Source: Rahnella bruchi
Lineage (GTDB): Bacteria > Pseudomonadota > Gammaproteobacteria > Enterobacterales > Enterobacteriaceae
Direction: 5' to 3'
Length of the DNA stretch: 64,000 bases
Assembly: GCF_003614975.1 (NCBI RefSeq)
Contig: NZ_QZWI01000005.1
Coordinates: 62,001-126,000 of the forward strand
The number at the start of each line of letters is the position of its first letter. Position 1 is the stretch's first letter. The translations under genes were made by a program, and so were the position numbers. Positions 34,909 to 43,529 of the stretch are shown here, piece after piece. The notes beneath the pieces were generated by a model. The model was not told where the DNA came from, made no database searches, and was given only the letters and a program-made list of their open reading frames with translations.

Positions 34909-35697
34909 TTACGAAACTACCTGCCGGATATTTCCCTGCAACGCCACGGCGTGCGCGGCCATGTCGTCCGCCGGGCTGTGGCCGATCAGCATGAAGTTGT
35001 AACCGGCGTGACGCCAGTAAACCACGTTCATTCCCCGGCGGATTTCACTTTCCTGCGCGGTATTCCCGTTGTGTTCGCTGCGCGTAATACATAACGCCAT
35101 CGGGCCATACTTCCGGTCGAGATAGGTGATTTGCGCGATATCGTAATCGTCGTAATGCAGCATCCGCGCATCTTTCAGGCTCGCGCCCTGCACCGCCAGC
35201 GCCGCAGGGTTTAAAGCAATGCCTAAGGCATTCTGCACCCGAGCGAGCTGGATTTGTTGCTGTCCGGCGGAATCATAAACATCCGCCAGCGTCTGCGCGG
35301 TATACAGCGACATGTAATCCGCCACGCGGGCACGCCAGCCATCGTCGGAAACAAACAGCGTGGAATAGCGCCCTGCCAGCACCCCGACGGCCAGAAAACT
35401 GACCGATGCAGCGAGCAGTGCGCGACGACTGAAACGGCGCGAAACGGTAGCCGGAACATCAGGAATAGCATCCAGTGCGGCCTGTAATTTCCCGACCGGC
35501 GCTTCCTGCAACATCGCGCCAAAGGCGTCGTGGAAAGGTAAATTGCTGCGCGACATCTGTGCCAGACGCTGCGACAGCACGTCATCCTGCGCCAGTTGCG
35601 CTTCAAGTTTTGCGCGCTGCGGTTCGCTTAACTGATTGTCGAGATAAGCGACTAGCGTCTCATCGGAATAAGGCGCAGACGGGATTTCACGGGTCAT
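34909..35697 (-). CDS. Membrane-bound anti-sigma factor of the ECF operon
   Basis: 262 residues. The cytoplasmic N-terminal part (SDETLVAYLDNQLSEPQRAKLEAQLAQDD, about 10-38) is the fold that holds the sigma factor in transmembrane regulators. One membrane segment is at about 90-110 (RALLAASVSFLAVGVLAGRY). The rest, periplasmic, has no recognised domain. There is no HxxxCxxC zinc motif. Its start overlaps the sigma gene stop by four bases, so the two are made together. The signal it senses is unknown. Confidence 0.85.
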   Translation of the reverse strand: MTREIPSAPYSDETLVAYLDNQLSEPQRAKLEAQLAQDDVLSQRLAQMSRSNLPFHDAFGAMLQEAPVGKLQAALDAIPDVPATVSRRFSRRALLAASVSFLAVGVLAGRYSTLFVSDDGWRARVADYMSLYTAQTLADVYDSAGQQQIQLARVQNALGIALNPAALAVQGASLKDARMLHYDDYDIAQITYLDRKYGPMALCITRSEHNGNTAQESEIRRGMNVVYWRHAGYNFMLIGHSPADDMAAHAVALQGNIRQVVS

Positions 35698-36212
35698 TTA
35701 TTCTCTCCCTGCTGCGGTTGTGTGGCGGCACCGGCGTCTTTTGCCAGCGTCAGCCGTGCAGCCGCCAGACGGCTCATGATAGTGCCCGCAGGCACTGACA
35801 GCGTCATTGCCGCCTCCTGATAGGTAAAACCTTCGACGTACACCAGAAAGACGGCATTGCGCTGGGCTTCCGGCAGACGGTTCACCCGCTGCATCACCTG
35901 CGTATGCCAGTGGCGCTCTTCGAAAGACAGCGTATCGGCGGGCGCATCCGTTTCCCCGGCATCCACAAATCCCTGACCCTGACGGACGTGCTGCGCCCTG
36001 AGTTCATTAACCCATATCGAGTGCAAAATCGAAAAGAGCCAGCGATCTACGCCGGTGCTGTCAGCCACCTGCGCGCAGCGTTCCAGCGCCCGCACGCAGG
36101 TGGATTGCACCAGATCGTCTGCCACATCGTGCTTGCGCGATAACACCATCGCGTAGCGCCACAAACGTGACAGGCACTGGCTCAGTTCAGAACGTAAGTC
36201 TGCCGGTGAGAT
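35694..36212 (-). CDS. ECF-type RNA polymerase sigma factor with a non-ATG start
   Basis: 172 residues if translation begins at an ATC at 36212-36210. Region 2 is RYAMVLSRKHDVADDLVQSTCVRALERC and region 4 is LPEAQRNAVFLVYVEGFTYQEAAMTLSVPAGTIMSRLAAAR. No ATG lies early enough: the first is inside region 2. A TTG at 36164 gives 156 residues and would remove the first helix. An ideal GGAGAAACG sits nine bases before the ATC, and the frame ISPADLRSELSQCLSR then reads as a normal ECF N-terminus. Either an ATC start or a lost ATG is implied. It is co-transcribed with its anti-sigma factor. Confidence 0.82.
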   Translation of the reverse strand: MSPADLRSELSQCLSRLWRYAMVLSRKHDVADDLVQSTCVRALERCAQVADSTGVDRWLFSILHSIWVNELRAQHVRQGQGFVDAGETDAPADTLSFEERHWHTQVMQRVNRLPEAQRNAVFLVYVEGFTYQEAAMTLSVPAGTIMSRLAAARLTLAKDAGAATQPQQGENK

Positions 36213-36229
36213 TTATCGTTTCTCCGTAT

Positions 36230-36772
36230 TCAGGATTCCGGATGACCGTCGATAGCAGCGCTCAGGTCGCGGTATTCCTCGCAGCCGGTGCCGCATAAGC
36301 CTTTGATGGTCGCCAGCTGGGCTTTAGCGAGATCCGGACGCCCTTTAATCATATAAGCCTCGCCGAGATATTCCCGGACTTTGGCGTAATTCGCGTCAAT
36401 CGCAATCGACTTCTGATAATAGCTGATGCCTTCATCGGTACGCCCGAGTTTGCGCGTGGCATAACCGCGGTAATTCCAGGCTTCTTTGGTGTTTTTATCT
36501 TTAAGCGTATCCAGCACGGTCAGCGCTTCCTGATATCTGCCGGTTTTCGCCAGATGGTACGCATACTGAGTTTTATCCTGATCGGAAATCATGCTGCCCT
36601 TATCCACCATGCAGCTTTTGGTTTTGCTGTCATAGATTTGCCCTTTCGGGCAGTCCGGTGTTTTCTTCGCATCGGAATCGTCGCCCATCGCGTTAGCCGC
36701 TGTGCTGAACCACAGCAGATTGCCAGCCAGACACACAACTGACAGCGCCTTTATTACCGTTTTTGTCTTCAT
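36230..36772 (-). CDS. Secreted TPR-repeat protein of the ECF operon
   Basis: 180 residues from the ATG at 36772, after AGGACATCATC. A signal peptide (VIKALSVVCLAGNLLWFSTAANA) is followed by a small cysteine pair (DCPKGQIYDSKTKSCM). Tetratricopeptide-like repeats follow (KTGRYQEALTVLDTL, KEAWNYRGYATRKLGRTDEGISYYQKSIAIDANYAKVREYLGEAYMIKGRPDLAKAQL). The end has a further CGTGC pair. It is 17 bases upstream of the sigma gene and 31 downstream of cytochrome b561. It may be a periplasmic scaffold for the stress the sigma factor answers; no function is known. Confidence 0.82.
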   Translation of the reverse strand: MKTKTVIKALSVVCLAGNLLWFSTAANAMGDDSDAKKTPDCPKGQIYDSKTKSCMVDKGSMISDQDKTQYAYHLAKTGRYQEALTVLDTLKDKNTKEAWNYRGYATRKLGRTDEGISYYQKSIAIDANYAKVREYLGEAYMIKGRPDLAKAQLATIKGLCGTGCEEYRDLSAAIDGHPES

Positions 36773-36803
36773 GATGATGTCCTGTAGGGGATTGACTGAT
36801 GAC

Positions 36804-37400
36804 TTACGGGCGGCCTGCGCTGCCCGGTAACATGCGGCGCAAAATGCCGTCGCGGAGAACGTAATGGTGGAAAAGTGCCGCCAGCGCATGAACGCCCGCA
36901 ATAATGATCAGCGCCCAGGCGACGTTGTTATGCAGTGAGCCGAAGGTTCTGGTCATGATGCTGTCGAAATTGAATACGTCAGGAATGGGGAATAAGCCGA
37001 AGAAATAGAACGGCTCCGCCTGCGACCAGCGGAATAAAAAGCCCAGAATGATTTGCGCGACCAGCAATAAATAGAGGGCCAGATGGGTCAGATGCGCGGC
37101 GGCTTTCATCAGCGCCGGCATGGCGATCAGTTGCTGTTTGCTGCGACCGGTGCTGACGGTAAACAGGCGCCACAGCAGACGCCCGATGATAATCGCCGCC
37201 AGCAAAATCCCGACCGAGATATGTACCGATTGCAGCCCTTTGCGCAGCGGCGTGCCGCGCTCGAGGACTTCCCAGATATGCGCGCTGGCAAAGAGGAAAA
37301 TCACGGCCAGCGCCGTCAGCCAGTGCAGCAAAATAGTCAGACCGTCATAACGGCTGCGAAGAACCGGAGAGGGCGTGGAAGTTGAAGTTAATCGTTGCAT
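36804..37400 (-). CDS. Cytochrome b561 (di-haem membrane electron carrier)
   Basis: 198 residues from the ATG at 37400, with four membrane segments. Candidate haem-ligand histidines are His26 (TILLHWLTA), His60 (LQSVHISVG), His157 (GSLHNNVAW) and His171 (AGVHALAALFHHYV). The pattern RYDGLTILLHWLTALAV and GSLHNNVAWALIIIAGVHALAALFHH is that of bacterial b561. It passes electrons from quinol to acceptors such as superoxide in E. coli CybB. The open frame continues far upstream, but those residues make no sense and belong to the next gene in another frame. It heads the operon with the TPR protein, sigma and anti-sigma. Confidence 0.9.
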   Translation of the reverse strand: MQRLTSTSTPSPVLRSRYDGLTILLHWLTALAVIFLFASAHIWEVLERGTPLRKGLQSVHISVGILLAAIIIGRLLWRLFTVSTGRSKQQLIAMPALMKAAAHLTHLALYLLLVAQIILGFLFRWSQAEPFYFFGLFPIPDVFNFDSIMTRTFGSLHNNVAWALIIIAGVHALAALFHHYVLRDGILRRMLPGSAGRP

Positions 37401-37498
37401 AGAATCGGGGTCCGTAAGTGTTCGATATAAGGTAAACACCTGAACACCGGTTTCTATTCGGTGGAATTGAAAATATTTTTCAGCGGGGGAAAAGAGAA

Positions 37499-37850
37499 TC
37501 AGACACTGGTCGTTTTGTTGCGGCCATTTTGTTTGGAGTGATACAGCGCACCGTCCGCCACGATGATGGCAATAACGATGAGAAAAGTGCGGATGTTGTA
37601 GTCTTTCCAGGGTTTGAAAAAACAGATGGCGGCGATCATGACGGCGACGAAAGAGTTGTCGAAGACAAACATCGCGGTCGAGATAGGCCGAAACCACACC
37701 GCAAAGTATTCCAAACAAAATACGTTTATGGACGGGTGACTTCGGTCCAGCGGGCTGTCGCTGCTCAGAATGAAATAGAAAAATCCGAGGCTGGCGTAAG
37801 TCACACAGATATTTATATAACGAGTCCAGTGACTTAATAACCTGATCCAT
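37499..37850 (-). CDS. Small inner-membrane protein, start disrupted by one base
   Basis: About 116 residues in the frame WIRLLSHWTRYINICVTYASLGFFYFIL, then two more hydrophobic stretches (STAMFVFDNSFVAVMIAAICFF and IRTFLIVIAIIVADGALY) and a basic tail. I do not recognise the family. The only well-placed start, an ATG at 37850 five bases after AGGAG, is out of frame by one base; removing one G would give MIRLLSHWTRYIN. In the intact frame only a TTG at 37873 without a ribosome site is available. So the gene is either frameshifted near its start or the sequence has an error. It is upstream of cytochrome b561 and divergent from ycgR. Confidence 0.6.
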
Positions 37851-38018
37851 AACTCTCCTGTCGAAATTCGCAAATGGGGTAATAAAAATCAATAACGGCG
37901 GGAAAATTGGCCTTCAGTAATCTGAAAGATAGCCTATATATAAAGACAGGCGGCGGGCATGGCGTGCCCCTTGCCCTGATGTCCCTTTGTGAGCATCAAA
38001 ATACCCGTTATTACACAA

Positions 38019-38045
38019 TAAAGTTTTGTTCTGAGTGGCCGATAA
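38019..38045 (+). promoter_or_regulatory. Sigma-28 (FliA) flagellar promoter of ycgR
   Basis: TAAAGTTT, 11 bases, GCCGATAA: a perfect match to the enterobacterial FliA consensus. It ends 71 bases before the ycgR GTG. Confidence 0.92.
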
Positions 38046-38116
38046 ACCGTATTGGGCGCCTTATACGTCAACGGCTGCGCCATCAATTTGCATTTATTTC
38101 TTATGAGGTGTGGCAG

Positions 38117-38863
38117 GTGAGCGAAGTATCTAAAGAGTCGTTTGCGAAGCGGAACACGCTGGCAATCTTGTCCGTTCTGCGTGACTTAAAGAAGAACCAG
38201 ACGCTGGTCATGGTCAGCCATTCCCGCGGGCAGTTTATCAGCAAAATTCTGGATGTGAATTCCGACGACCATCAGTTCTTATTCGATCTGGGCAGCTCAG
38301 ATTACGAAAACGGTCTGGCGATGGAAGCAGAATCCCTGAGTTTTGTGGCGGAGCCTACCGGTGCAAAAGTCGAGTTCTCATGCAGTAAAGTTCGTCAGGT
38401 GACGTATGAAGGGTTGCCCACTTTCACCTGTGATATCCCGCCCGTTTTATATTCCATTCAGCGTCGTGAGTATTTTCGCGTGAATGTGCCGTGGCTGCCG
38501 GATTATCGTTGCAGTGGAAAACTACCGGATACGACTGACTTTGCTTATCGTGTCAGGGATATTTCTCTTGGCGGGCTGGGGCTGGAGATTGACGGCATGA
38601 CGCCGCCGGAAATCAATTCAGGCGCAGTACTGAAAGATTCCCTGATTGAACTGGCAGAGCTTGGGAAATTCAAAGTCGATTTGCAGTATATCGGCGCTAT
38701 GCCGCGAAAATCGGTGAGCAATAAAGGCGAAACTGTCAGCACTCAGCGGCTGAGTTTTAAGTTTCCTCATTTATCGCCCGCTCAGGAACGCGATCTGCAA
38801 CGGGCGATTTTCGAGCTGGAAAAACAGCAGCATATGAAAGCGAAGCGTTTCCAGCACGATTAA
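38117..38863 (+). CDS. ycgR: Flagellar brake protein YcgR (c-di-GMP receptor)
   Basis: 248 residues from a GTG at 38117 (E. coli YcgR 244). An upstream frame to 37907 would span the FliA promoter and is rejected. The N-terminal YcgR domain (SKESFAKRNTLAILSVLRDLKKNQTLVMVSHSRGQFIS) is followed by a PilZ domain: RREYFR with Arg117/Arg121 as RxxxR and D148-x-S150-x-x-G153 as DxSxxG, both needed to bind c-di-GMP. Bound to c-di-GMP it slows the flagellar motor. It is a class 3 flagellar gene by its promoter. It is convergent with the SDR gene, three bases between stops. Confidence 0.95.
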   Translation: MSEVSKESFAKRNTLAILSVLRDLKKNQTLVMVSHSRGQFISKILDVNSDDHQFLFDLGSSDYENGLAMEAESLSFVAEPTGAKVEFSCSKVRQVTYEGLPTFTCDIPPVLYSIQRREYFRVNVPWLPDYRCSGKLPDTTDFAYRVRDISLGGLGLEIDGMTPPEINSGAVLKDSLIELAELGKFKVDLQYIGAMPRKSVSNKGETVSTQRLSFKFPHLSPAQERDLQRAIFELEKQQHMKAKRFQHD

Positions 38864-38866
38864 GGT

Positions 38867-39625
38867 TTAGATAAACATACCGCCTGAAGCTTCCACACGT
38901 TGGGCGGTCATCCAGCCTGCTTCATCACTGAGCATCATCGCCACCATTCCGCCAATATCGTCCGGCAAACCGGCGCGTCCCAGAGTCGTGTTCCCGGAGA
39001 CAATTTTGTTCACTTCCGGGTTATCACGCACCATGCCGCCGCTGAAATCGGTTTCAATCGCTCCCGGTGCCAGTACGTTAACGGTGATGCCGCGCGCACC
39101 TAGCTCTTTTGCCTGATAGCGGGTCAGCACTTCAACTGCGCCTTTCATGATGGCATAAGCCGAAGAACCCGGCAGGGCGAAACGCGCCAGTCCGCTGGAG
39201 ACGTTCAGAATGCGGCCGCCGTCGCTTATCAGCGGCAGCAGTTTTTGAGTCAGGAAGAATGGCCCTTTCAGGTGGACATTCATCATCAGATCAAACTGCT
39301 CTTCGGTGGTATTTGCAAAAGATTCGTGAAGACCAACACCGGCATTGTTGACCAGAAAATCAAAAGTATCGCGCTGCCATACCTGTTGCAGCTGGGTTTT
39401 CACCTGCGCGACGAAAGCATCAAAGCTGCCGGACTCCCCGGCGTTCAGTTGCAAGGCAACGGCTTTACCGCCCAGCGCTTCGACAGTTTGCACCACCGCC
39501 TGCGCCGCTTGCGCCTGGCTGTGGTAAGTCAAAATGATATCAACGTTATTTTTTGCCAGCTTTTCAATGGCATTCTTACCTAATCCACGGCTTCCGCCGG
39601 TCACAATAGCGATTTTACGATTCAT
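38867..39625 (-). CDS. Short-chain dehydrogenase/reductase
   Basis: 252 residues with the Rossmann nucleotide site TGGSRGLGKNA (about 9-19), NNAGVG (about 92-97), the catalytic Ser in LNVSSGLAR and the YxxxK motif in SSAYAIMKGAVEVLTR. It reduces or oxidises an alcohol/carbonyl with NAD(P); the substrate is unknown. It is divergent from the LysR gene yhjC with 126 bases between, so YhjC-type control is likely. Confidence 0.92.
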   Translation of the reverse strand: MNRKIAIVTGGSRGLGKNAIEKLAKNNVDIILTYHSQAQAAQAVVQTVEALGGKAVALQLNAGESGSFDAFVAQVKTQLQQVWQRDTFDFLVNNAGVGLHESFANTTEEQFDLMMNVHLKGPFFLTQKLLPLISDGGRILNVSSGLARFALPGSSAYAIMKGAVEVLTRYQAKELGARGITVNVLAPGAIETDFSGGMVRDNPEVNKIVSGNTTLGRAGLPDDIGGMVAMMLSDEAGWMTAQRVEASGGMFI

Positions 39626-39751
39626 TTAAGACCTCTTTGGCTTTATGTCACTACGACACTGGTTGAAACATAGCCTATTGGATTACGACAGAGCGATAAA
39701 TGGTTCATAATGAGTTTCACTGTCTCATCACCAACAACAATCAGGCGAAAT

Positions 39752-40651
39752 GTGGATAAAATTCAATCAATGCAGGTTTTCGTACGTGTGGCTGAGCTGA
39801 GTAATTTTACCCGTGCGGCTGAAAGTCTCGGTTTACCCAAAGGCAGTGTGTCCCGACTGGTGCAGCAGCTGGAAACGCGGATGTCAGCACGCCTGCTGCA
39901 CCGTTCCACGCGCCGCGTGCAGCTGACGCAGGACGGGCAGCTATTTTATCAGCGCTGCAAAGAGCTGCTGGCAAACATGGAAGAACTGGAGTCGATGTTT
40001 CAGTCCAATCCTGCCAGCGTCAGCGGACGGTTGCGGGTCGATATGTCCACCGGTATGGCGACGCACCTGGTTTTACCGCGTCTGGCTGAATTCCTTAACC
40101 GTTATCCGGCGCTGGAAATAGAGCTCAGTTGTACCGATCACCGGGTGGATGTGGTGCGTGAAGGGTTCGATTGCGTGATCCGCTCCGGAGCGCTGAAAGA
40201 TTCCGGGCTGATCGCCCGCCCGCTCGGACAGCTCAGCGTGGTGAACTGCGCCAGCCCAGGCTATCTGCGCCGCTATGGTACGCCGGACCACCCTGACCAG
40301 CTGGCCCAGCACGCGATGGTGCATTACGAGCAAACCCTCGGCAGCCACACGTCGGCTTTTGAATATCTCGACGGCAAACAGGTGAAAACCGTTAAAAGCG
40401 GTGGCGCGGTGACGGTTAACAGTACCGAAACCTACGTGTCGGCCTGTCTGGCGGGACTTGGGATCATTCAGGCGCCGCTGCTGGGTGTGCGTGATTCGCT
40501 GGCGAGTGGTCAGCTGGTAAGTATTCTGCCGCAGTTTCGCGCGCCGCCGATGCCGGTGACGCTGGTATATCCGCACAGGCTGAATCTTTCCCGCCGCGTA
40601 AAAGTGTTTATGGACTGGCTGACGGAACTCACCCAAACGTTCATTGCCTGA
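39752..40651 (+). CDS. yhjC: LysR-family regulator YhjC (RcdB)
   Basis: 299 residues from a GTG at 39752 after AGGCG, giving MDKIQSMQVFVRVAELSNF as in E. coli YhjC (MDKIHAMQLF). The LysR helix-turn-helix is AAESLGLPKGSVSRLVQQLETRM. The effector domain keeps GFDCVIRSGALKDSGLIARPLG and GLGIIQAPLLGVRDSL. The longer frame to 39710 adds a tail absent from the family. Gene order yhjC-yhjD-yhjE is as in E. coli. It probably controls the divergent SDR gene, and in E. coli it also affects csgD-type biofilm control. Confidence 0.9.
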   Translation: MDKIQSMQVFVRVAELSNFTRAAESLGLPKGSVSRLVQQLETRMSARLLHRSTRRVQLTQDGQLFYQRCKELLANMEELESMFQSNPASVSGRLRVDMSTGMATHLVLPRLAEFLNRYPALEIELSCTDHRVDVVREGFDCVIRSGALKDSGLIARPLGQLSVVNCASPGYLRRYGTPDHPDQLAQHAMVHYEQTLGSHTSAFEYLDGKQVKTVKSGGAVTVNSTETYVSACLAGLGIIQAPLLGVRDSLASGQLVSILPQFRAPPMPVTLVYPHRLNLSRRVKVFMDWLTELTQTFIA

Positions 40652-40735
40652 CCTTTCGGACGGCTCTGGCATATCCCTCACCGCTCAGGGGTCTATACTT
40701 AAAGCTGGATGAATTTTTAAGGACAACATGGATCA

Positions 40736-41860
40736 ATGCCCATCACCTCTAAACAAGAAACGAAAACTCAGGAAAAATCCGAGCCGCTGATTAATATCAA
40801 AACCGGCAATTCAACGGTGGATAAAAACATCGGCAGATTTTCACGGCTGGTGGAAAATGTTCAGTCATGGGGCTGGGTCGCGCACCTGCTGCGGACAACG
40901 GAACGCTTTAACGACCGCCTGGGCAGCCAGTTTGGCGCTGCTATCACCTACTTTTCCTTCCTGTCACTGATCCCTATCCTGATGGTGTCCTTCGCCGCAG
41001 TGGGTTTTGTGCTGGCCTCAAATCCCGACCTGCTGGCGGAGCTGATTAATAAAATAGTTAACAGTATCAGCGATCCGAATCTGGCGAATACTCTCAAAAA
41101 CACCGTGAATACCGCTATCCAGCAGCGTACTGCCGTCGGGATCTCCGGTTTGCTGATTGCGCTCTATTCAGGTATCAGCTGGATGGGGAATCTGCGCGAA
41201 GCGATCCGCGCACAATCGCGCGATGTGTGGGAACGAAATCCGCAGGATCAGGAAAAGATTTACCGCCGCTATTTCCGCGACTTTATTTCGCTGACCGGGC
41301 TGGTGCTGGCGCTGATTATTACATTGTCGCTGACCTCCATTGCCGGTGCGGCGCAAAAAACCATTGTCGATGCGCTGGGTCTGGGCGGTATCGAATGGCT
41401 ACGTCCGGTGATGACCAGCATCACGCTGGTGATTTCGATTGCCGCCAATTATCTGCTGTTCCTGTGGATTTTCTGGATGCTGCCGCGCCACAAACCACGC
41501 AAAAAAGCGCTGCTTCGCGGCACATTGCTGGCGGCGATTGGCTTTGAGGTGATCAAATTCGTAATGACCATGACGCTGCCGAAACTGGCGACTTCGCCTT
41601 CCGGCGCGGCATTCGGTTCCGTGATCGGGCTGATGGCTTTCTTTTATTTCTTCGCCCGTCTGACATTGTTTGTCGCCGCGTGGATTGCCACCGCGAAATA
41701 CAAAGATGACCCGAAGATGCCCGATCCGCAGCTGAAAGACACTAAAAGCGGGAAAACCGCGACGGAAAACGACAGCGAATACACACCTGACAACCTCATC
41801 GTGCCAGATGAAATGCATATAACCGCCGTTAATTCTGAAAATAAGCTCGATAAGCAGTGA
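40736..41860 (+). CDS. yhjD: YhjD, inner-membrane protein of the YihY/BrkB family
   Basis: 374 residues, following E. coli YhjD (337) through RFNDRLGSQFGAAITYFSFLSLIPILMVSFAAVGFVLAS and NLREAIRAQSRDVWERNPQDQEK to SPSGAAFGSVIGLMAFFYFFARLTLF. It has about six membrane segments and longer polar ends. In E. coli a point mutation in YhjD permits survival without Kdo in lipopolysaccharide, suggesting lipid A or lipid transport. A 20-codon frame at 40728 with a better-spaced AAGGA overlaps its start. Confidence 0.93.
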   Translation: MPITSKQETKTQEKSEPLINIKTGNSTVDKNIGRFSRLVENVQSWGWVAHLLRTTERFNDRLGSQFGAAITYFSFLSLIPILMVSFAAVGFVLASNPDLLAELINKIVNSISDPNLANTLKNTVNTAIQQRTAVGISGLLIALYSGISWMGNLREAIRAQSRDVWERNPQDQEKIYRRYFRDFISLTGLVLALIITLSLTSIAGAAQKTIVDALGLGGIEWLRPVMTSITLVISIAANYLLFLWIFWMLPRHKPRKKALLRGTLLAAIGFEVIKFVMTMTLPKLATSPSGAAFGSVIGLMAFFYFFARLTLFVAAWIATAKYKDDPKMPDPQLKDTKSGKTATENDSEYTPDNLIVPDEMHITAVNSENKLDKQ

Positions 41861-42147
41861 ATAATGCCAGATAAGGTATTGCACCACTGCTGAAACCAGA
41901 ATAACTGACTGAGGGCCGCACTTTTATTTCGCGGTTTTGCAGTCAGTTACTCTGCTTTTTATCTATTCGCCAAACTTATGATTGGTGAAATCCCGCCCTG
42001 TTAAAACTTTCCCCCGATCCGGCTTTAAACGCCCTTTTTCAGGGCTTCCGCTGCGTTGAAATACCGCCCTGCTCTGCATAAGATGCCTTTTCGATATACA
42101 TTTATTTACATTAGATCCCTCCCACTCATTACAAATAAGAAACACTT

Positions 42148-43470
42148 ATGCAAGCCACTATCACTCCAGAATTAGAAGCTGACGCCAACCTGGTGAGTCA
42201 GAACTCCCGCGGCAAAGTCATCGTGGCATCGCTAATCGGTACGGCCATCGAATTCTTCGACTTTTATATTTACGCCACGGCCGCGGTGATCGTTTTCCCG
42301 CACATTTTCTTCCCTCAGGGTGATCCGACTGCCGCCACGCTTCAGTCTCTGGCCACCTTCGCTATCGCTTTTATTGCACGTCCGATCGGTTCCGCACTGT
42401 TCGGTCACTTCGGCGATCGCGTCGGGCGTAAAGTCACCCTCGTGGCCTCTTTGCTGACGATGGGCGTATCTACCGTAGTCATCGGCCTGCTGCCGACCTA
42501 CGCGACCATTGGCGTCTTCGCACCGTTACTGCTGGCATTAGCGCGTTTTGGTCAGGGGCTGGGGCTGGGCGGTGAATGGGGCGGCGCGGCATTACTCGCC
42601 ACCGAGAACGCACCGGCGAAGAAACGTGCCCTGTACGGTTCTTTCCCGCAGCTTGGCGCGCCGATTGGCTTCTTCTTCGCCAACGGCATGTTCCTGCTGC
42701 TGTCATGGCTGCTCACCGACGAACAGTTCATTGCCTGGGGTTGGCGTGTGCCATTCCTGCTTTCTGCCGTGCTGGTGATTGTGGGTCTATACGTACGTGT
42801 TTCCCTGCATGAAACGCCGGTGTTCGCCAAAATCGCTCAAGCCGGCAAACAGGTAAAAGTACCCATCGGTACGCTGTTCACCAAATACAAAAAAGCGACG
42901 CTGCTGGGCACCTTCATCATGGTTGCGACGTACACGCTGTTCTACATCATGACCGTGTATTCGCTGGGCTACGGCACAGCCGCGCAGCCGCTCGGTCTGG
43001 GCATTCCGCGTAACGAATTCCTGCTGATGCTGATGCTTGGCGTGATCGGTTTCGGCGTGATGGTGCCGGTTGCCGGTCAGCTGGCGGATAAGTTTGGCCG
43101 TCGCAAAACCATGATTTGCATTACGCTGCTGATGATCGTCTTCGCGCTGTGCTTCCCGACCATTCTGGGTGCCGGTTCACAGGCGCTGGTGATGGTGTTC
43201 CTGCTGTGCGGCTTTATGGTCATGGGGCTGACTTTCGGTCCGATGGGCGCACTGTTGCCGGAACTTTTCCCGACAGAAGTTCGTTATACCGGCGCATCCT
43301 TCTCCTATAATGTGTCTTCGATACTGGGTGCGTCCGTCGCGCCGTATATCGCCACCTGGCTGGCAACTCATTACGGGTTGTTCTACGTGGGCGTGTATCT
43401 GGCCTCGATGGCAACGCTGACACTGATCGCGCTGCTGTTGTCCAAAGAAACCGCCCATCAGTCATTGTAA
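42148..43470 (+). CDS. yhjE: MFS metabolite transporter YhjE
   Basis: 440 residues, the same length as E. coli YhjE. The start VASLIGTAIEFFDFYIYATAAVIVFPHIFFPQ, GHFGDRVGRKVTLVASLL (motif A) and RFGQGLGLGGEWGGAALLATENAP are those of the metabolite:H+ symporter family (ShiA, ProP, KgtP). It has 12 membrane segments. The substrate is not proven; organic acids are likely. It is followed by a terminator-like hairpin and then cdh. Confidence 0.93.
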   Translation: MQATITPELEADANLVSQNSRGKVIVASLIGTAIEFFDFYIYATAAVIVFPHIFFPQGDPTAATLQSLATFAIAFIARPIGSALFGHFGDRVGRKVTLVASLLTMGVSTVVIGLLPTYATIGVFAPLLLALARFGQGLGLGGEWGGAALLATENAPAKKRALYGSFPQLGAPIGFFFANGMFLLLSWLLTDEQFIAWGWRVPFLLSAVLVIVGLYVRVSLHETPVFAKIAQAGKQVKVPIGTLFTKYKKATLLGTFIMVATYTLFYIMTVYSLGYGTAAQPLGLGIPRNEFLLMLMLGVIGFGVMVPVAGQLADKFGRRKTMICITLLMIVFALCFPTILGAGSQALVMVFLLCGFMVMGLTFGPMGALLPELFPTEVRYTGASFSYNVSSILGASVAPYIATWLATHYGLFYVGVYLASMATLTLIALLLSKETAHQSL

Positions 43471-43480
43471 CTGACACCGA

Positions 43481-43510
43481 CACCGTGCCCGGTACGCGCC
43501 CGGCACGGTG
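43481..43510 (+). terminator. Hairpin between yhjE and cdh
   Basis: CACCGTGCC / GGCACGGTG with a 12-base loop, just after the yhjE stop and 20 bases before the cdh start. No long T-run follows, so some readthrough into cdh is likely. Confidence 0.65.
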
Positions 43511-43529
43511 CCTTCAGCGAAGGTTTCTT

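Noticed and set aside
37401-37892. N-terminal extension of cytochrome b561
   Set aside because: The residues are an out-of-frame reading of the small membrane protein gene.
37907-38116. N-terminal extension of ycgR
   Set aside because: It spans the FliA promoter and is absent from the family; the GTG at 38117 gives the usual length.
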